This document shows positions 1 to 9,073 of a DNA stretch of 64,000 nt, piece by piece (positions within the stretch are counted from its first letter, which is position 1; each line of letters starts with the position of its first letter). The DNA lies in assembly GCF_024171695.1 (NCBI RefSeq), contig NZ_JAMTCF010000006.1, forward strand, positions 310,001 through 374,000. Direction: 5' to 3'. Position numbers and translations under genes: made by a program. Under the pieces are notes generated by a model. The model was not told where the DNA came from and made no database searches. It was given only the letters and a program-made list of their open reading frames with translations. Source of the stretch: Actinosynnema pretiosum. GTDB lineage: Bacteria; Actinomycetota; Actinomycetes; Mycobacteriales; Pseudonocardiaceae.

Positions 1-53
1 TCCTGCACCGGCTCACCCAGACGACGCCGGTCCGCCGCGCGATCGCGGCCTGA
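1..53 (+). CDS. 3' end of a gene cut by the window edge (uncertain)
   Basis: One frame stays open from the window edge to a TGA at 51-53 and reads LHRLTQTTPVRRAIAA. Codon third positions are mostly G or C, as in real genes here. Nothing can be said about function from 16 residues. Confidence 0.3.
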   Translation, partial: LHRLTQTTPVRRAIAA

Positions 54-1100
54 CCCGCACCCCTTGTCGCACAAGCGCTCCACCACGCAGCACCGTCCGC
101 AGCGGACGCCCACAGCAGTGCCGAACCGAGGTTCACCTCCCCCCTCCTCACGCGAAGGTCCCGAAGATCATGCCCAACTCCAGGCCCCCGACGAAGCGTC
201 CCGGCCGCCCCGAAGGTCCCCGCTCCCCCAAGCACAGCCGCCCGCAGCCTCGCGCTGCCCGCACCCCCGCCAGGACGCGCGATCCCCGCGCCCTCTGCCG
301 GGAATCCCGACCGGCCGCCGCGTAGCGAAGGCCCACCGCGCCACCAGGGGTGCGGCGACCGCCGTGCTGCGGCCACCGCTCCCCGCACCGCGCGTCCTCC
401 GGTCGAGAGAGCTCGTCCTTGCCGGAACGCGATTCCAGGCGGTCCGTCACCCGGTTCCGCCCGTCGATCCGGGTCCGACCACCGAGTCGCGCGTCCCGGA
501 CTCGCAGCGCTCGCACAACTCCCTCCCCCGGCGGAGGTGCAGCAGCCGGTTGTCGCACCGGCAGCGCCACTGCGGCACGTCGGCCCCTTTCCGCGCTACC
601 CCTTCTTCCTACGCGCCCTCTTCCCACACGAGCCCCTCCCTCGCGAGCCTTTCTCTAGTGGGCAGAGCGTTCCCCGCTTTTTCCCCGGCACTGACCGGGG
701 ATGCGGGGGGATGACCAGCAGGCTTCCCGACCGGCTAGTGACCGCGCTCGACGCCGTCCCCGACGTGGACCGCGCGGTGGCGCCCCCGCGCTTTCCAGGT
801 ACACCAGCCCTCCCGCGCCGCGCACTCCTGCAACAAGGCGGTGGTCCGCCTCGGACAGCGCGGCCAGGTCGAGCTCACGGTTGCCCGGCACGTGCCAGAC
901 CAACGTCGTCACAGCGGTCACCTCCCCGAAAACCCCGCTCCCCCACCAAAGGTAGGCAGCCGGACAGCCCGCACCAATCACACGAAAGGGGACCTCGGCG
1001 GTAGCTGCCGCCGGGGAGCACGGCGCAATACGGTTTGACCAGGAGCACCGAAACCCGGCAAACCGGAAGAAGGAGAGCAACCGTGCGAACGACCCCGAGC
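54..1100. other. about 1 kb without a convincing gene
   Basis: All open frames here are Ser/Pro/Arg-rich with poor G/C third-position bias. On the minus strand, about 925 down to 770, a stretch reads as plausible protein (VTTLVWHVPGNRELDLAAL), and a neighbouring frame then reads RAVHVGDGVERGH before a stop. This could be a frameshifted remnant of a small gene. No RNA gene, repeat or terminator was recognised. Confidence 0.4.
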
Positions 1101-2555
1101 TCAACCCGGATCAGCAGTCGAGCCCGTCGAGCGGCCGGGCAGGCGTATGTCGTACTGCGCGATCTTGCGGTACAGCGTGGCCCTGCCCATCTCCAGCGCC
1201 GCCGCGGCGCTCACGACGGTGGCGCCGGGCGCGGTCAAGCACCGGACGATCTCGTCGCGCTCCAGCACCTGCAGCCTGCTGAGCCCGCGCGCGGAGCCGG
1301 AGAGCACCTCGGCGGGCAGGTGCCGCACGTCGATCAGGTCCGTGCGCGCGGACGCCTCCCTGACCACCGCGCGCAACTGCTTGGCGTTGCCCGGCCAGTC
1401 GAAGGCGGTCAGCGCGCGGCGCGCGGCGGGGGTGAAGGCGACGTCCCGCCCCCGGTCGCGGCGGGAGAAGTGGCCTGCCAGCGCCAGGACGTCGGCGGGC
1501 CGACCGCGCAGCGGCGGGGCCTCCACCACGGTGTCCACCAGTGCCGCGAGCGGCTCGTCCAGGGTGTCGCAGCGGTCCGCCGTGAGCACGAACGGCTGCG
1601 GTCCGCCGGTGCGCGCGTCCGCGCAGCGCTGCGCCAGTTCCGCCGCCGCCCACGCGGGCAGGCGGTCCACCCCGGAGACCACGACGCACGTGCTGTCCTT
1701 GCCCAGTTCCGGCGACCACAGCGCGAGCCAGGAGTCGACGTCGTCGACCGAGGGCGGGCGGGCCACCAGCAAGCGGTCCCTGGGGCGCAGGGTGCGCCTG
1801 GCCAGTGCCGCGAGCGCGGCCCGGCCGGAGCCCTGCTCGCCGACCACCGCGACCACCAGGCCCCGCTCCTGCGCGTCCCGGCACTGCTCGACCGCCTCCT
1901 CCCAGGCCGGGGACAGCGGAACGCGGTCGCCTCCCCCGAACCTGGTCACCTCTCCCCTGGGCACGGGCCTGGCCCGGCGTCCGCCGGAGCGGGCGAGCAT
2001 GAGCGCCGAGGTGTTGCCCGCAGCGGCCTTGGCCAGCGCGAGCAGCAGCCCGGACGCGGTGTCGGACCAGGTGGTGAGGTTGACGCTGCCCGCGAGGTCG
2101 CCGGTCAGCGGGTCGAGCACCGGCACGGCCGCGCAGGTGTAACCGCGCAGCCCCGTGCAGTAGTGCTCGTCGGCGCGGACCAGGCTGGGGGCGCGGTCGG
2201 CGAGCGCGAGGCCGAGGCCGTTGGTGCCCGCGTCGCGCTCGGCGAAGAAGAAGCCCGGTGCGAGGTGGACGCGGTCGAGGGAGCGGGCGAAGCCCGCATC
2301 GTGGCAGAGCCTGCTGAGCACGAGCCCGTCCGCGTCGGTGATCATCATGCTGACCGGTTCGCCCGCGAGGGCCTCCTGGAGCCCGCGCAGGACTTCGAGG
2401 CCGCACTCGTAGAGCAGCGACCCGGTGTCGACCGCGCCCGTGAACACCGGGCGCAGCTCGTCCTCGGGTACCCCGTAGCGGCGGCTGCGCCGCCACGAGG
2501 CCAGCAGCCTCGGCGCGACGGGGCGGGCGGGCAGCGCGCTGGCCGTGTCGTTCAC
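1101..2555 (-). CDS. Fis-family (AcoR/MimR-like) transcriptional activator
   Basis: This is a 484-residue regulator with a GAF-like sensor region (about residues 50-190), a degenerate AAA+ module and a C-terminal Fis-type helix-turn-helix (SAAAALEMGRATLYRKIAQYD). The Walker-A-like stretch reads GEQGSGRAAL, with Arg for the usual Lys, and no GAFTGA sigma-54 loop is visible. That is usual for actinobacterial members such as MimR. The GTG at 2555 is chosen because GGGAGG lies 6 nt upstream; in-frame ATGs at 2585 and 2594 lack such a site. It is divergent from the amidohydrolase operon at 2736 with a perfect palindrome between them. By family and position it probably activates that operon in response to a small organic effector; this is inference. 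Confidence 0.85.
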   Translation of the reverse strand: MNDTASALPARPVAPRLLASWRRSRRYGVPEDELRPVFTGAVDTGSLLYECGLEVLRGLQEALAGEPVSMMITDADGLVLSRLCHDAGFARSLDRVHLAPGFFFAERDAGTNGLGLALADRAPSLVRADEHYCTGLRGYTCAAVPVLDPLTGDLAGSVNLTTWSDTASGLLLALAKAAAGNTSALMLARSGGRRARPVPRGEVTRFGGGDRVPLSPAWEEAVEQCRDAQERGLVVAVVGEQGSGRAALAALARRTLRPRDRLLVARPPSVDDVDSWLALWSPELGKDSTCVVVSGVDRLPAWAAAELAQRCADARTGGPQPFVLTADRCDTLDEPLAALVDTVVEAPPLRGRPADVLALAGHFSRRDRGRDVAFTPAARRALTAFDWPGNAKQLRAVVREASARTDLIDVRHLPAEVLSGSARGLSRLQVLERDEIVRCLTAPGATVVSAAAALEMGRATLYRKIAQYDIRLPGRSTGSTADPG

Positions 2556-2631
2556 CTGGACCTCCCGTGCGCGTCGTTGCGCCATCCGGGTCAACCGTAC
2601 GTTCGGCCAGGTTAACCCGGCCCCGGTCGCG

Positions 2632-2650
2632 CTGTCTCAAACTGAGACAG
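2632..2650. promoter_or_regulatory. palindromic operator between activator and amidohydrolase operon
   Basis: CTGTCTCA, 3 nt, TGAGACAG is a perfect 8-bp inverted repeat. It lies 77 bp upstream of the activator start and 86 bp upstream of the amidohydrolase start. It is the obvious candidate binding site for the Fis-type activator. Confidence 0.6.
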
Positions 2651-2735
2651 GTCGGTCCTCCCGAGTTCCCCGGCCCGCTGCCTAGCGTCGGTGGCGAGAA
2701 CGTGCCGCAGGCGCCACGGGACCGGAGGAACGCCG

Positions 2736-3737
2736 ATGTACTCCAAGGACGGCGAGGACTACTTCATCGTCGACGCGCACGTCGCGCTCTGGGACGCACG
2801 ACCGGAGAACCAGCTCAACGTGCACGGCAAGCAGTTCATCGACTGCTTCTACGACTACCACCGCAACCTCAGCCCCGAGTCGGAGCTGTGGACCTACGAC
2901 GAGTACCTGTACTACGGCGGGGAGCGCCTGATGCGCGACCTGTTCGAGCAGGGCCACGTCGACCACGCGGTGTTCCAGCCCGCCTACTTGGGGGCGTTCT
3001 ACCGGAACGGTTTCGGGCAGACCGAGGAGGCTTTCGCGCTGACCCAAGCGCACCCCGACAAGCTCACCTACAACCACTTCTTCGACCCGCGCTTCGAGCA
3101 GGCCGGGATCGATCGACTGCGCCGCGACGCGGAGAGGTTCGACCTCAAGGGCGTGAAGCTCTACACCGCGGAGTGGCAGGGCTCCTCTCGGGGCTACAAG
3201 CTCGACGACCCGTGGACGTACCGGTACCTGGAGGTCTGCCAGGAGCTGGGCATTCGCAACATCCACGTCCACAAGGGGCCGACGATCCGGCCGCTGGACC
3301 GGGACGCGTTCGACGTGGCCGACGTCGACCACGCGGCCACCGACTTCACCGGTCTCAACTTCATAGTGGAGCACTGCGGCCTGCCCAGGCTGGAGGACTT
3401 CTGCTGGATAGCCACGCAGGAGCCGAACGTGCACGCGGGGTTGGCGGTGGCGATGCCGTTCATCCACACCAGGCCCCGCTACTTCGCCCAGATCATCGGC
3501 GAGCTGCTGTACTGGCTCGACGAGGACCGCATCCAGTTCTCGAGCGACTACGCGCTGTGGACGCCCCGGTGGTTGGTCGAGGCGTTCGTGGACTTCCAGA
3601 TCCCCGAGGACATGACCGAGTACGCGCCGCTCACCCTCGCGCAGAAGAAGAAGATCCTGGGGCTGAACGCGGCGGCGATGTACGACGTCGAGGTGCCCGC
3701 CGCGCTCCGGCTGCACGACCAGCGCGCGGCGGCCTGA
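2736..3737 (+). CDS. amidohydrolase-family protein of the propane-monooxygenase accessory type
   Basis: A 333-residue TIM-barrel amidohydrolase (amidohydrolase_2 family). The ATG has GGAGGA 6 nt upstream. The N-terminal metal motif reads DAHVALWD, so the second His of the usual HxH is Ala. Later motifs include KGVKLYTAEW, NIHVHKGP, IVEHCGLP and QFSSDYALWTPRW, consistent with remaining metal ligands. Together with the next two genes it matches the gene order downstream of mimABCD/prmABCD (amidohydrolase, MIP18-domain protein, alcohol dehydrogenase), where such proteins are thought to support assembly or function of the diiron monooxygenase. No monooxygenase gene is adjacent. The role here is inferred from context only. 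Confidence 0.85.
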   Translation: MYSKDGEDYFIVDAHVALWDARPENQLNVHGKQFIDCFYDYHRNLSPESELWTYDEYLYYGGERLMRDLFEQGHVDHAVFQPAYLGAFYRNGFGQTEEAFALTQAHPDKLTYNHFFDPRFEQAGIDRLRRDAERFDLKGVKLYTAEWQGSSRGYKLDDPWTYRYLEVCQELGIRNIHVHKGPTIRPLDRDAFDVADVDHAATDFTGLNFIVEHCGLPRLEDFCWIATQEPNVHAGLAVAMPFIHTRPRYFAQIIGELLYWLDEDRIQFSSDYALWTPRWLVEAFVDFQIPEDMTEYAPLTLAQKKKILGLNAAAMYDVEVPAALRLHDQRAAA

Positions 3738-3738
3738 G

Positions 3739-4737
3739 GTGGCCGCCGGGACGGGCGGGCTGCTGGTCGCGGCCCGTGCGGCGCTGGACGGGGTGAACGA
3801 CCCGGAGCTGGACGAGCCGATCACCGATCTGGGGTTCGTGCGGTCGCTGGTGGAGGAGCCCGAGGGGGTGCTGACGGCGCACCTGAGGTTGCCCACGTCG
3901 TTCTGCTCGCCGAACTTCGCCTACCTGATGGCGTCCGACGCCAAGGACGCGCTGACCGCGCTGCCGGGGGTGGTGGGGGTCGTCGTGGTGCTGGACGACC
4001 ACCACGACTCGGAGGTGATCAACCGGGGGCTGGCGCTGGACGCGGGCTACCGGGGCACGTTCGGGCACGAGGCCGAGAAGGACCTGGAGGAGCTGCGCGA
4101 GGTGTTCCGCCGCAAGGCGCACACCGCAGCGCTGGAGCGGGCGCTGACCTCGCTGCTGCGGGAGCGGGTGGACCTGGAGGTGGCGGACCTGCACCGGGTC
4201 ACGCTGGGCGAGCTGCCGGACACCGAGGGCACGCGCGCGCTGTTGCGGCGCAGGGCGGCGCTGGGGCTGGACTGCGCGCCGGACCGGCAGGCGCTGGTCG
4301 ACGAGGAGGGTGCGCCGGTGCCGCGTGACCAGGTGCCCGCGCGGTTGCGCTTCGCGCGGGCGGTGCGGATCTCGGTGGACGGCAACGCCCACTTCTGCCG
4401 GGGGTTGCTGCGCACCAGGTACCCGGACTCGGCCGGGGACCAGGGCCCGCGCCAAGCGGGCGGTGACCCGGATGCACCGGGTGGTCACCGGCTGTTCGAC
4501 CTCAGCGGCAGCGGAGGCGGGCACGGAGGCGAGAGCGGCAACCGGGCGAGCGGGACCGCAGACGGGAACTGGGACGGCGCCGCAGACAACGGCGTGGTCG
4601 GCACTGCGAGCGGCAGCGCGGTTGGCGCCGCAGTTCGCACAGCGAGTCACGCGGTGGGGCGTACGACGGATTGCACGGCAAGTGGCACGGCAGGGCGTGC
4701 GACGGGTGACACGGCGACGGAAGCGAGGGTGTCATGA
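3739..4737 (+). CDS. MIP18/DUF59-domain iron-sulfur assembly protein with low-complexity tail
   Basis: The N-terminal 80 or so residues are a MIP18 (DUF59) domain: ALDGVNDPELDEPITDLGFV followed by the conserved Cys region TSFCSPNFAYLM. DUF59 proteins take part in Fe-S cluster or metal-centre maturation. The start is a GTG one base after the amidohydrolase stop. Residues from about 235 to the end (332) are a Gly/Ser/Ala/Thr-rich tail built from short repeated words (GNRASGTADGNWDGAAD). This is not part of the family and looks like a recent simple-sequence extension. The stop overlaps the next ATG (ATGA). Confidence 0.8.
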   Translation: MAAGTGGLLVAARAALDGVNDPELDEPITDLGFVRSLVEEPEGVLTAHLRLPTSFCSPNFAYLMASDAKDALTALPGVVGVVVVLDDHHDSEVINRGLALDAGYRGTFGHEAEKDLEELREVFRRKAHTAALERALTSLLRERVDLEVADLHRVTLGELPDTEGTRALLRRRAALGLDCAPDRQALVDEEGAPVPRDQVPARLRFARAVRISVDGNAHFCRGLLRTRYPDSAGDQGPRQAGGDPDAPGGHRLFDLSGSGGGHGGESGNRASGTADGNWDGAADNGVVGTASGSAVGAAVRTASHAVGRTTDCTASGTAGRATGDTATEARVS

Positions 4738-5759
4738 GAGCGGTGCGCGTGGTCGGTTACCACCGGGACCTCCGGATGGAGGAGGTGCCGGACCCGGTGG
4801 TGTCCGGGCCGCTGGACGTGGTCGTCGCGATCGGCGGCGCCGGGGTGTGCCGGACGGACCTCCACGTGCTGGAGGGCCAGTGGGAGCAGAAGTCCGGGGT
4901 GGCGCTGCCTTACACGATCGGCCACGAGAACGCGGGCACGGTCGTGGCGGTGGGTGACTTGGTCGGCAGCGTCGAGGTGGGCGACAAGGTCATCCTGCAC
5001 CCGCTGATGACGTGCGGGTTGTGCCGGGCGTGCCGGTCCGGGGACGACGTGCACTGCGAGCGGTCGGCGTTCCCCGGCATCGACACCGACGGTGGGTACG
5101 CCGACCTGCTGAAGACGACCGCGCGGAGCGTGGTGAAGATCGACGACTCGCTGGAGCCGTCCGACGTGGCGGCGCTCGCCGACGCGGGTCTGACCGCGTA
5201 CCACGCGGCGGCGAAGGCCGCGCGCAGGTTGCGACCGGGCGACCGGTGCGTGGTGATCGGCGCGGGCGGGTTGGGGCACATCGGCGTGCAGGTGCTCAAG
5301 GCGATGACCGCGGCCGAGATCATCGTCGTGGACCGGAACGCGGCGGCGGTCGACCTGGCGGTGGAGATCGGCGCAGACCGGGGCGTGGTGGCCGACGGCA
5401 CGCACGTCGAGCAGGTGCTGGACCTGACCGGCGGAAAGGGCGCTGAGGTGGTGGTGGACTTCGTCGGCGAGGGCGGTGCGACCAGGGACGGGGTCGCCGT
5501 GCTGCGCCGAGCGGGCGACTACCACGTGGTGGGGTACGGGGAGAACATCAACGTCCCGACCATCGACATCATCTCGGCCGAGATCAACTTCATCGGCAAC
5601 CTGGTCGGGTCCTACACGGACCTGTGCGAGCTGATGGTCCTGGCAGCACGGGGCGCCGTGCGGTTGCACACCACGAAGTACCCGCTGGACCGGTTCCAGG
5701 ACGCGATCGACGACCTGTCGGCGGGGAGGGTGCGGGGCCGAGCGATCCTGGTGCCCTAG
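4734..5759 (+). CDS. zinc-dependent NAD(P) alcohol dehydrogenase (MDR family)
   Basis: A complete 341-residue medium-chain dehydrogenase. It has the catalytic zinc region (GVCRTDLHVLEG, then GHENAGTV), the structural four-Cys loop (CGLCRACRSGDDVHC) and the Rossmann motif VIGAGGLGHIGVQ. It oxidises an alcohol or reduces an aldehyde/ketone with NAD(P). It is translationally coupled to the MIP18 gene. In propane-oxidation operons this position encodes the dehydrogenase acting on 2-propanol or another product of the monooxygenase. The real substrate here is unknown. Confidence 0.9.
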   Translation: MRAVRVVGYHRDLRMEEVPDPVVSGPLDVVVAIGGAGVCRTDLHVLEGQWEQKSGVALPYTIGHENAGTVVAVGDLVGSVEVGDKVILHPLMTCGLCRACRSGDDVHCERSAFPGIDTDGGYADLLKTTARSVVKIDDSLEPSDVAALADAGLTAYHAAAKAARRLRPGDRCVVIGAGGLGHIGVQVLKAMTAAEIIVVDRNAAAVDLAVEIGADRGVVADGTHVEQVLDLTGGKGAEVVVDFVGEGGATRDGVAVLRRAGDYHVVGYGENINVPTIDIISAEINFIGNLVGSYTDLCELMVLAARGAVRLHTTKYPLDRFQDAIDDLSAGRVRGRAILVP

Positions 5760-6165
5760 GGCGTGTCCTCAAAGCGGGTGGTGCTGGGCTGCTTTGGTTT
5801 GGGTTGTGGCACGTGGGCACGAGTTGACCGATGAGCAAGGGCAGGCCGTGGAGCCGCTGGCGCCCGCCGCACGAGCGCGAACGTCGCCCGCACGGGGCGC
5901 TCGGGTCGTGCGGCGGGCACGGCGAGCCGGGTGATCGCGGATAAGGGCTGCTCCAGCAGCGTGATCCGCTCCCACCCCCGTCGACACCGCATCCCGGTGA
6001 CCGTTCCCGAACACCGCGACCCGCAGGCCGATCGATTGCGTGGCGGTCGGAACTGAGGTTTCGTCCGCCCGTCTTCGACCGCACCGCCCACACACGCCAC
6101 AACGTCGTGGGACGCTGCTTCGACCGGCTCAAGCAGTTCCGCGCGACCGCCATCCACTTCGCTGG
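5760..6165 (+). pseudogene. decayed, internally deleted IS5-family transposase
   Basis: Three fragments of an IS5/IS427-type transposase appear in order but in shifting frames: HELTDEQGQAVEPLAP near 5820, VIADKGCSSSVIRSHPRRHR near 5932-5990, and RPPVFDRTAHTRHNVVGRCF followed by DRLKQFRATAIHF at about 6065-6160. The middle with the first catalytic Asp is missing. An IS-end-like GGCGTGTCC sits at the left edge, immediately after the dehydrogenase stop; no matching right end was found. It is inactive debris. Confidence 0.75.
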
Positions 6166-6228
6166 ACAGCGGGGTGAGCGACGGAGGCCGGGTGGGTGTC
6201 AGGCGTGCGGCGGCGCGGGTTGCTGCGG

Positions 6229-6738
6229 TCAGGTGGGGAGAGGGCGTTGCATCAGGGTGGTGCCGATCCAGCGGCCGTGCTTGTGGGCAACGGCCTCCAG
6301 GCGGCCTGCCACGGTGAAGCCGAAGCGGTGGTGGAGTGCCAGTGAGGCTTTGCCGTCTTCGGTGATCACCGCGATCACCTGCTTGATGCCCGCGTTGTCC
6401 GCCAGCGCGAGCAACTCCCCCAGCAGCGCCGCTCCCACGCCTCGACCGGTGGCGGCGGGGGCCAGGTAGATCGTGTCCTCGGCGGTGTGGCGGTAGGCGG
6501 GTTTGGCTCGCCACGGTGCCAGGTAGGCGAAGCCGACAACCTCGTCCCCGCAGCCCGCGATCAGGAACGGTAGTCCTCGTTCGGCGACTTCACCGTGCTT
6601 GCGCTGCCAGTCGTCCGCGGTGGGTGGGACGAGGTCGAAGGTGACCGTGCTGTGGTGCACGTAGTGGGCGTAGATCGCCGTGACCGCCTTCAGGTCGTCG
6701 GCGGTAGCGGGGCGGACGGTCACCTCGGGTGCGGTCAC
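6229..6738 (-). CDS. GNAT N-acetyltransferase (phosphinothricin-acetyltransferase type)
   Basis: About 169 residues. It shows the PAT/Bar-like N-terminus (VTVRPATADDLKAVTAIYAHYV), HSTVTFDLVPPT, and the acetyl-CoA pyrophosphate loop region ATGRGVGAALLGELL. These enzymes acetylate amino groups of small molecules such as phosphinothricin or methionine sulfone. The GTG at 6738 is chosen as the family start; GTGs at 6744 and 6774 are also in frame. It lies beside the IS remnant and is transcribed away from it. Confidence 0.85.
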   Translation of the reverse strand: MTAPEVTVRPATADDLKAVTAIYAHYVHHSTVTFDLVPPTADDWQRKHGEVAERGLPFLIAGCGDEVVGFAYLAPWRAKPAYRHTAEDTIYLAPAATGRGVGAALLGELLALADNAGIKQVIAVITEDGKASLALHHRFGFTVAGRLEAVAHKHGRWIGTTLMQRPLPT

Positions 6739-6885
6739 GGGCACTCGCTTCTTCGAGAGGGGTTGAGGGAGCACAGTAGTGCCGCTGTGGCCGGAGAACC
6801 CGCTTTCGACTGCGGGATGCGTGATGCCCGCTATTGCTGGAGCTGGTGATTGCCGGACCGGCCAGCACTGCGGGTCTGCGGTGGT

Positions 6886-7473
6886 TCAGCCGCGCGGGAA
6901 GACGGCCAAGGCGAGGTCGACGGCGGTGAGCAGGGTGTCGCGGTCCGCTCCGCTGCGGGCCTGGACGGCTATGCCGTGCTGGACGGTGGCTACGTAGGCG
7001 GCGAGGCTTTCGGGGGTTGCAGTTGCCGGTAGTTCCGCTGCGGAGGCCTTGGTCAGGCGGTCGCGGAGTCGTGCGCGGTCTGCGGCTCGGATCTCGGACA
7101 GGCGGGTGCGGACGGATTCCGACTCGGCGGAGCAGCTGAGCGCGCCGTGCACGATGAGGCAGCCGTGCGGGGAGTCGTCGCCCGTCGTGGCTTCCACGGA
7201 ACCCCGCCAGACCGTAGCTACGACCTCGCGTGCGGTGGGCAGGGCCAAGGCTTCGGTGATGTAACTGGCGACGGTCTCGGCGTAGCGGAGCAGGACCTGG
7301 TCGAACAGGGCTTCCTTGCTGCCGAAGGCCTGGTAGAGGCTGCCTTTGCGGATGCCCATCGCCTCGGTGAGGTCGGCCAGGGAAGTGCCTTCGTAGCCGC
7401 GCCGCCAGAACAGGTCCAGTGCGGCGTCGACGGCGGCATCCGCGTCGAAGCCCCTGGGTCTTCCTCGTGGCAC
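6886..7473 (-). CDS. TetR-family repressor, divergent from MFS exporter
   Basis: A 195-residue TetR repressor with an N-terminal HTH ([32 protein letters not shown]) and a ligand-binding C-terminal region of the TetR_C type ([12 protein letters not shown]). The GTG at 7473 gives the family-typical [10 protein letters not shown] start. It is divergent from the MFS gene at 7725 and the gap holds a promoter-overlapping palindrome. It most likely represses the exporter, and perhaps itself, until a drug-like ligand binds. Confidence 0.88.
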   Translation of the reverse strand: MPRGRPRGFDADAAVDAALDLFWRRGYEGTSLADLTEAMGIRKGSLYQAFGSKEALFDQVLLRYAETVASYITEALALPTAREVVATVWRGSVEATTGDDSPHGCLIVHGALSCSAESESVRTRLSEIRAADRARLRDRLTKASAAELPATATPESLAAYVATVQHGIAVQARSGADRDTLLTAVDLALAVFPRG

Positions 7474-7527
7474 CGCTGCCTCCTCCCGCGTGCCGTCCCA
7501 CCGTACCCGTGCCCTTCGGGCAGCGGC

Positions 7528-7572
7528 TTGACAGTCGAGCCGCCCTGCCGATTTATTATGACCAGTCGGTCA
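7528..7572 (+). promoter_or_regulatory. promoter with overlapping TetR operator for the MFS gene
   Basis: TTGACA (7528-7533) is followed by an A/T-rich block TTTATTAT (7552-7559), a rare consensus-like promoter in this G+C background. The palindrome TGACC, AGTC, GGTCA (7559-7572) overlaps its start-proximal edge, as expected for steric repression. Confidence 0.6.
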
Positions 7573-7724
7573 AAAAATGGTCGAGCGCAGGAGGGGGAGA
7601 CCGAGGGCAGAGGTGTGCGTGAGCGGGGCTGTGCGATCGGGACGGGCTGGGTGGTGAGGCAGGAGCACCGGTCAGGGCGGGTGGGAAGCGTTCAGCAGCA
7701 AGTCGTCGAGGGAGCAGGAAGTCC

Positions 7725-8906
7725 ATGCCACTGGCCGTGCACGTGCTGGGACTGGGGGTCTTCGCCCTCGTCACCAGTGAACTCCAGGTCGCCGGGATGA
7801 TGCCCGAGATGGCGCGCGGTCTGGAGGTTTCGGTGCCCGACATCGGGTACCTGATCTCGTTGTACGCGCTGGCGATGGCGGTGGGTGGCCCGATCCTCAC
7901 CGCGGCGCTGCTCAAGCTGCCCAAGCGGACGGCGTTGATGGTGCTGTTCGGGGTGTTCGTCGCGGGTGAGGCGCTGGCGGCGCTGGCTGCGGACTACTGG
8001 CTCGTGCTGGTGGCGCGGCTGATCACCGGGGCGGTGTCAGGGGCCTTCTTCGGCGTGGCAATCGCCATCGCCGTCGAGATCTCCCGGCCCGAGATGACGG
8101 GGCGGGCGGTGTCGGTGGTGCTGAGCGGGCTCATGGCTGGCACCGTGCTCGGGCTGCCCGTGGCGAGCTGGGTCGGGCCGGAGTTCGGGTGGCGGGCGAG
8201 CTTCTGGGGCGTGGCCGTGTTGGCGCTGGTGGTCGGCGTGATCACGGCGGGCGCCGTGCCGAAGCTGGAGGGTGACGGGGCCACGTCGGTGCGCGGTGAG
8301 TTCGCGGTGTTCAAGAACTGGGCGCTGTGGGCGGTGTACTCGACGTCGACGCTGGTCATCGGCGCCACCTACGCGGCGTTCAGCTATTTCACGCCGATCC
8401 TGTCCGAGGTGACCGGGTTCAGCGGCGGCCAGGTGACCGGGCTGCTGGTGGCCTACGGGATCGCGACGATCGTCGGCAACACCGCCGTCGGCAGGCTCGC
8501 CGACCGGCACGCGATCCCGACCATCGCTTTCGGGCTGGTGTCGTTGACGGTCCTCCTGTCGGTGTTCGCGCTGCTCACCGAGAACAAGCCGGTCGTGGTG
8601 GCGGTGCTGCTCGGGGTGGGGCTGGTCGGCGTGACGATGAACCCGGCGCTGGTGGCCAGGGTCATGGGCGTGGCGAACGGGCGGTCGCTGGTCAACACCG
8701 TGCACACCTCGTGCATCACCTTCGGCGTGGTGATCGGGTCGTGGGTGGGAGGGCTGGGGATCGACGCCGGGTTGGGGTTGCGGGCTCCGCTGTGGATCGG
8801 GGCGGTGATGGCCCTCGTCGGCCTGGCCACCCTGCTCCCCGACTTGGTGCGCCGGGGCGCTTCAGCCTCGACTTCCGAACGCGCGGGGGAACCGAAGGCG
8901 ACGTGA
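7725..8906 (+). CDS. MFS drug exporter (DHA1 type)
   Basis: A 393-residue, 12-TM major facilitator. It begins with a short cytosolic N-terminus and the DHA1 signature region VTSELQVAGMMPEMARGLEVS, then alternating hydrophobic helices to about residue 375. The ATG has GGAGCAGGA upstream. The divergent TetR gene and operator imply ligand-induced expression. Substrate is unknown; relatives include AraJ-like and chloramphenicol-type exporters. Confidence 0.88.
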   Translation: MPLAVHVLGLGVFALVTSELQVAGMMPEMARGLEVSVPDIGYLISLYALAMAVGGPILTAALLKLPKRTALMVLFGVFVAGEALAALAADYWLVLVARLITGAVSGAFFGVAIAIAVEISRPEMTGRAVSVVLSGLMAGTVLGLPVASWVGPEFGWRASFWGVAVLALVVGVITAGAVPKLEGDGATSVRGEFAVFKNWALWAVYSTSTLVIGATYAAFSYFTPILSEVTGFSGGQVTGLLVAYGIATIVGNTAVGRLADRHAIPTIAFGLVSLTVLLSVFALLTENKPVVVAVLLGVGLVGVTMNPALVARVMGVANGRSLVNTVHTSCITFGVVIGSWVGGLGIDAGLGLRAPLWIGAVMALVGLATLLPDLVRRGASASTSERAGEPKAT

Positions 8907-9073
8907 GCGGATCGGGCGCGAACGCGGGCGCGGATGTGGACGGCGGCAGTGTGGATGCGGGCGGGGCAGGGCGGTTGCGGGCGGGGCAATGCGGTTATGG
9001 GCGACGCGGTTGAGGAGGGTGAGGGCGGGGAGGGGTGTGGTTGAGGGCGGTGAAGGTGGGAGGGCGGCGCGGC

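Noticed and set aside
64-714. Ser/Pro/Arg-rich open frames in the first kilobase.
   Set aside because: No codon-position bias, no ribosome-binding site and no recognisable domain.
5760-6165. A functional IS5-type element.
   Set aside because: The transposase is frameshifted and internally deleted, and no right-hand inverted repeat was found.
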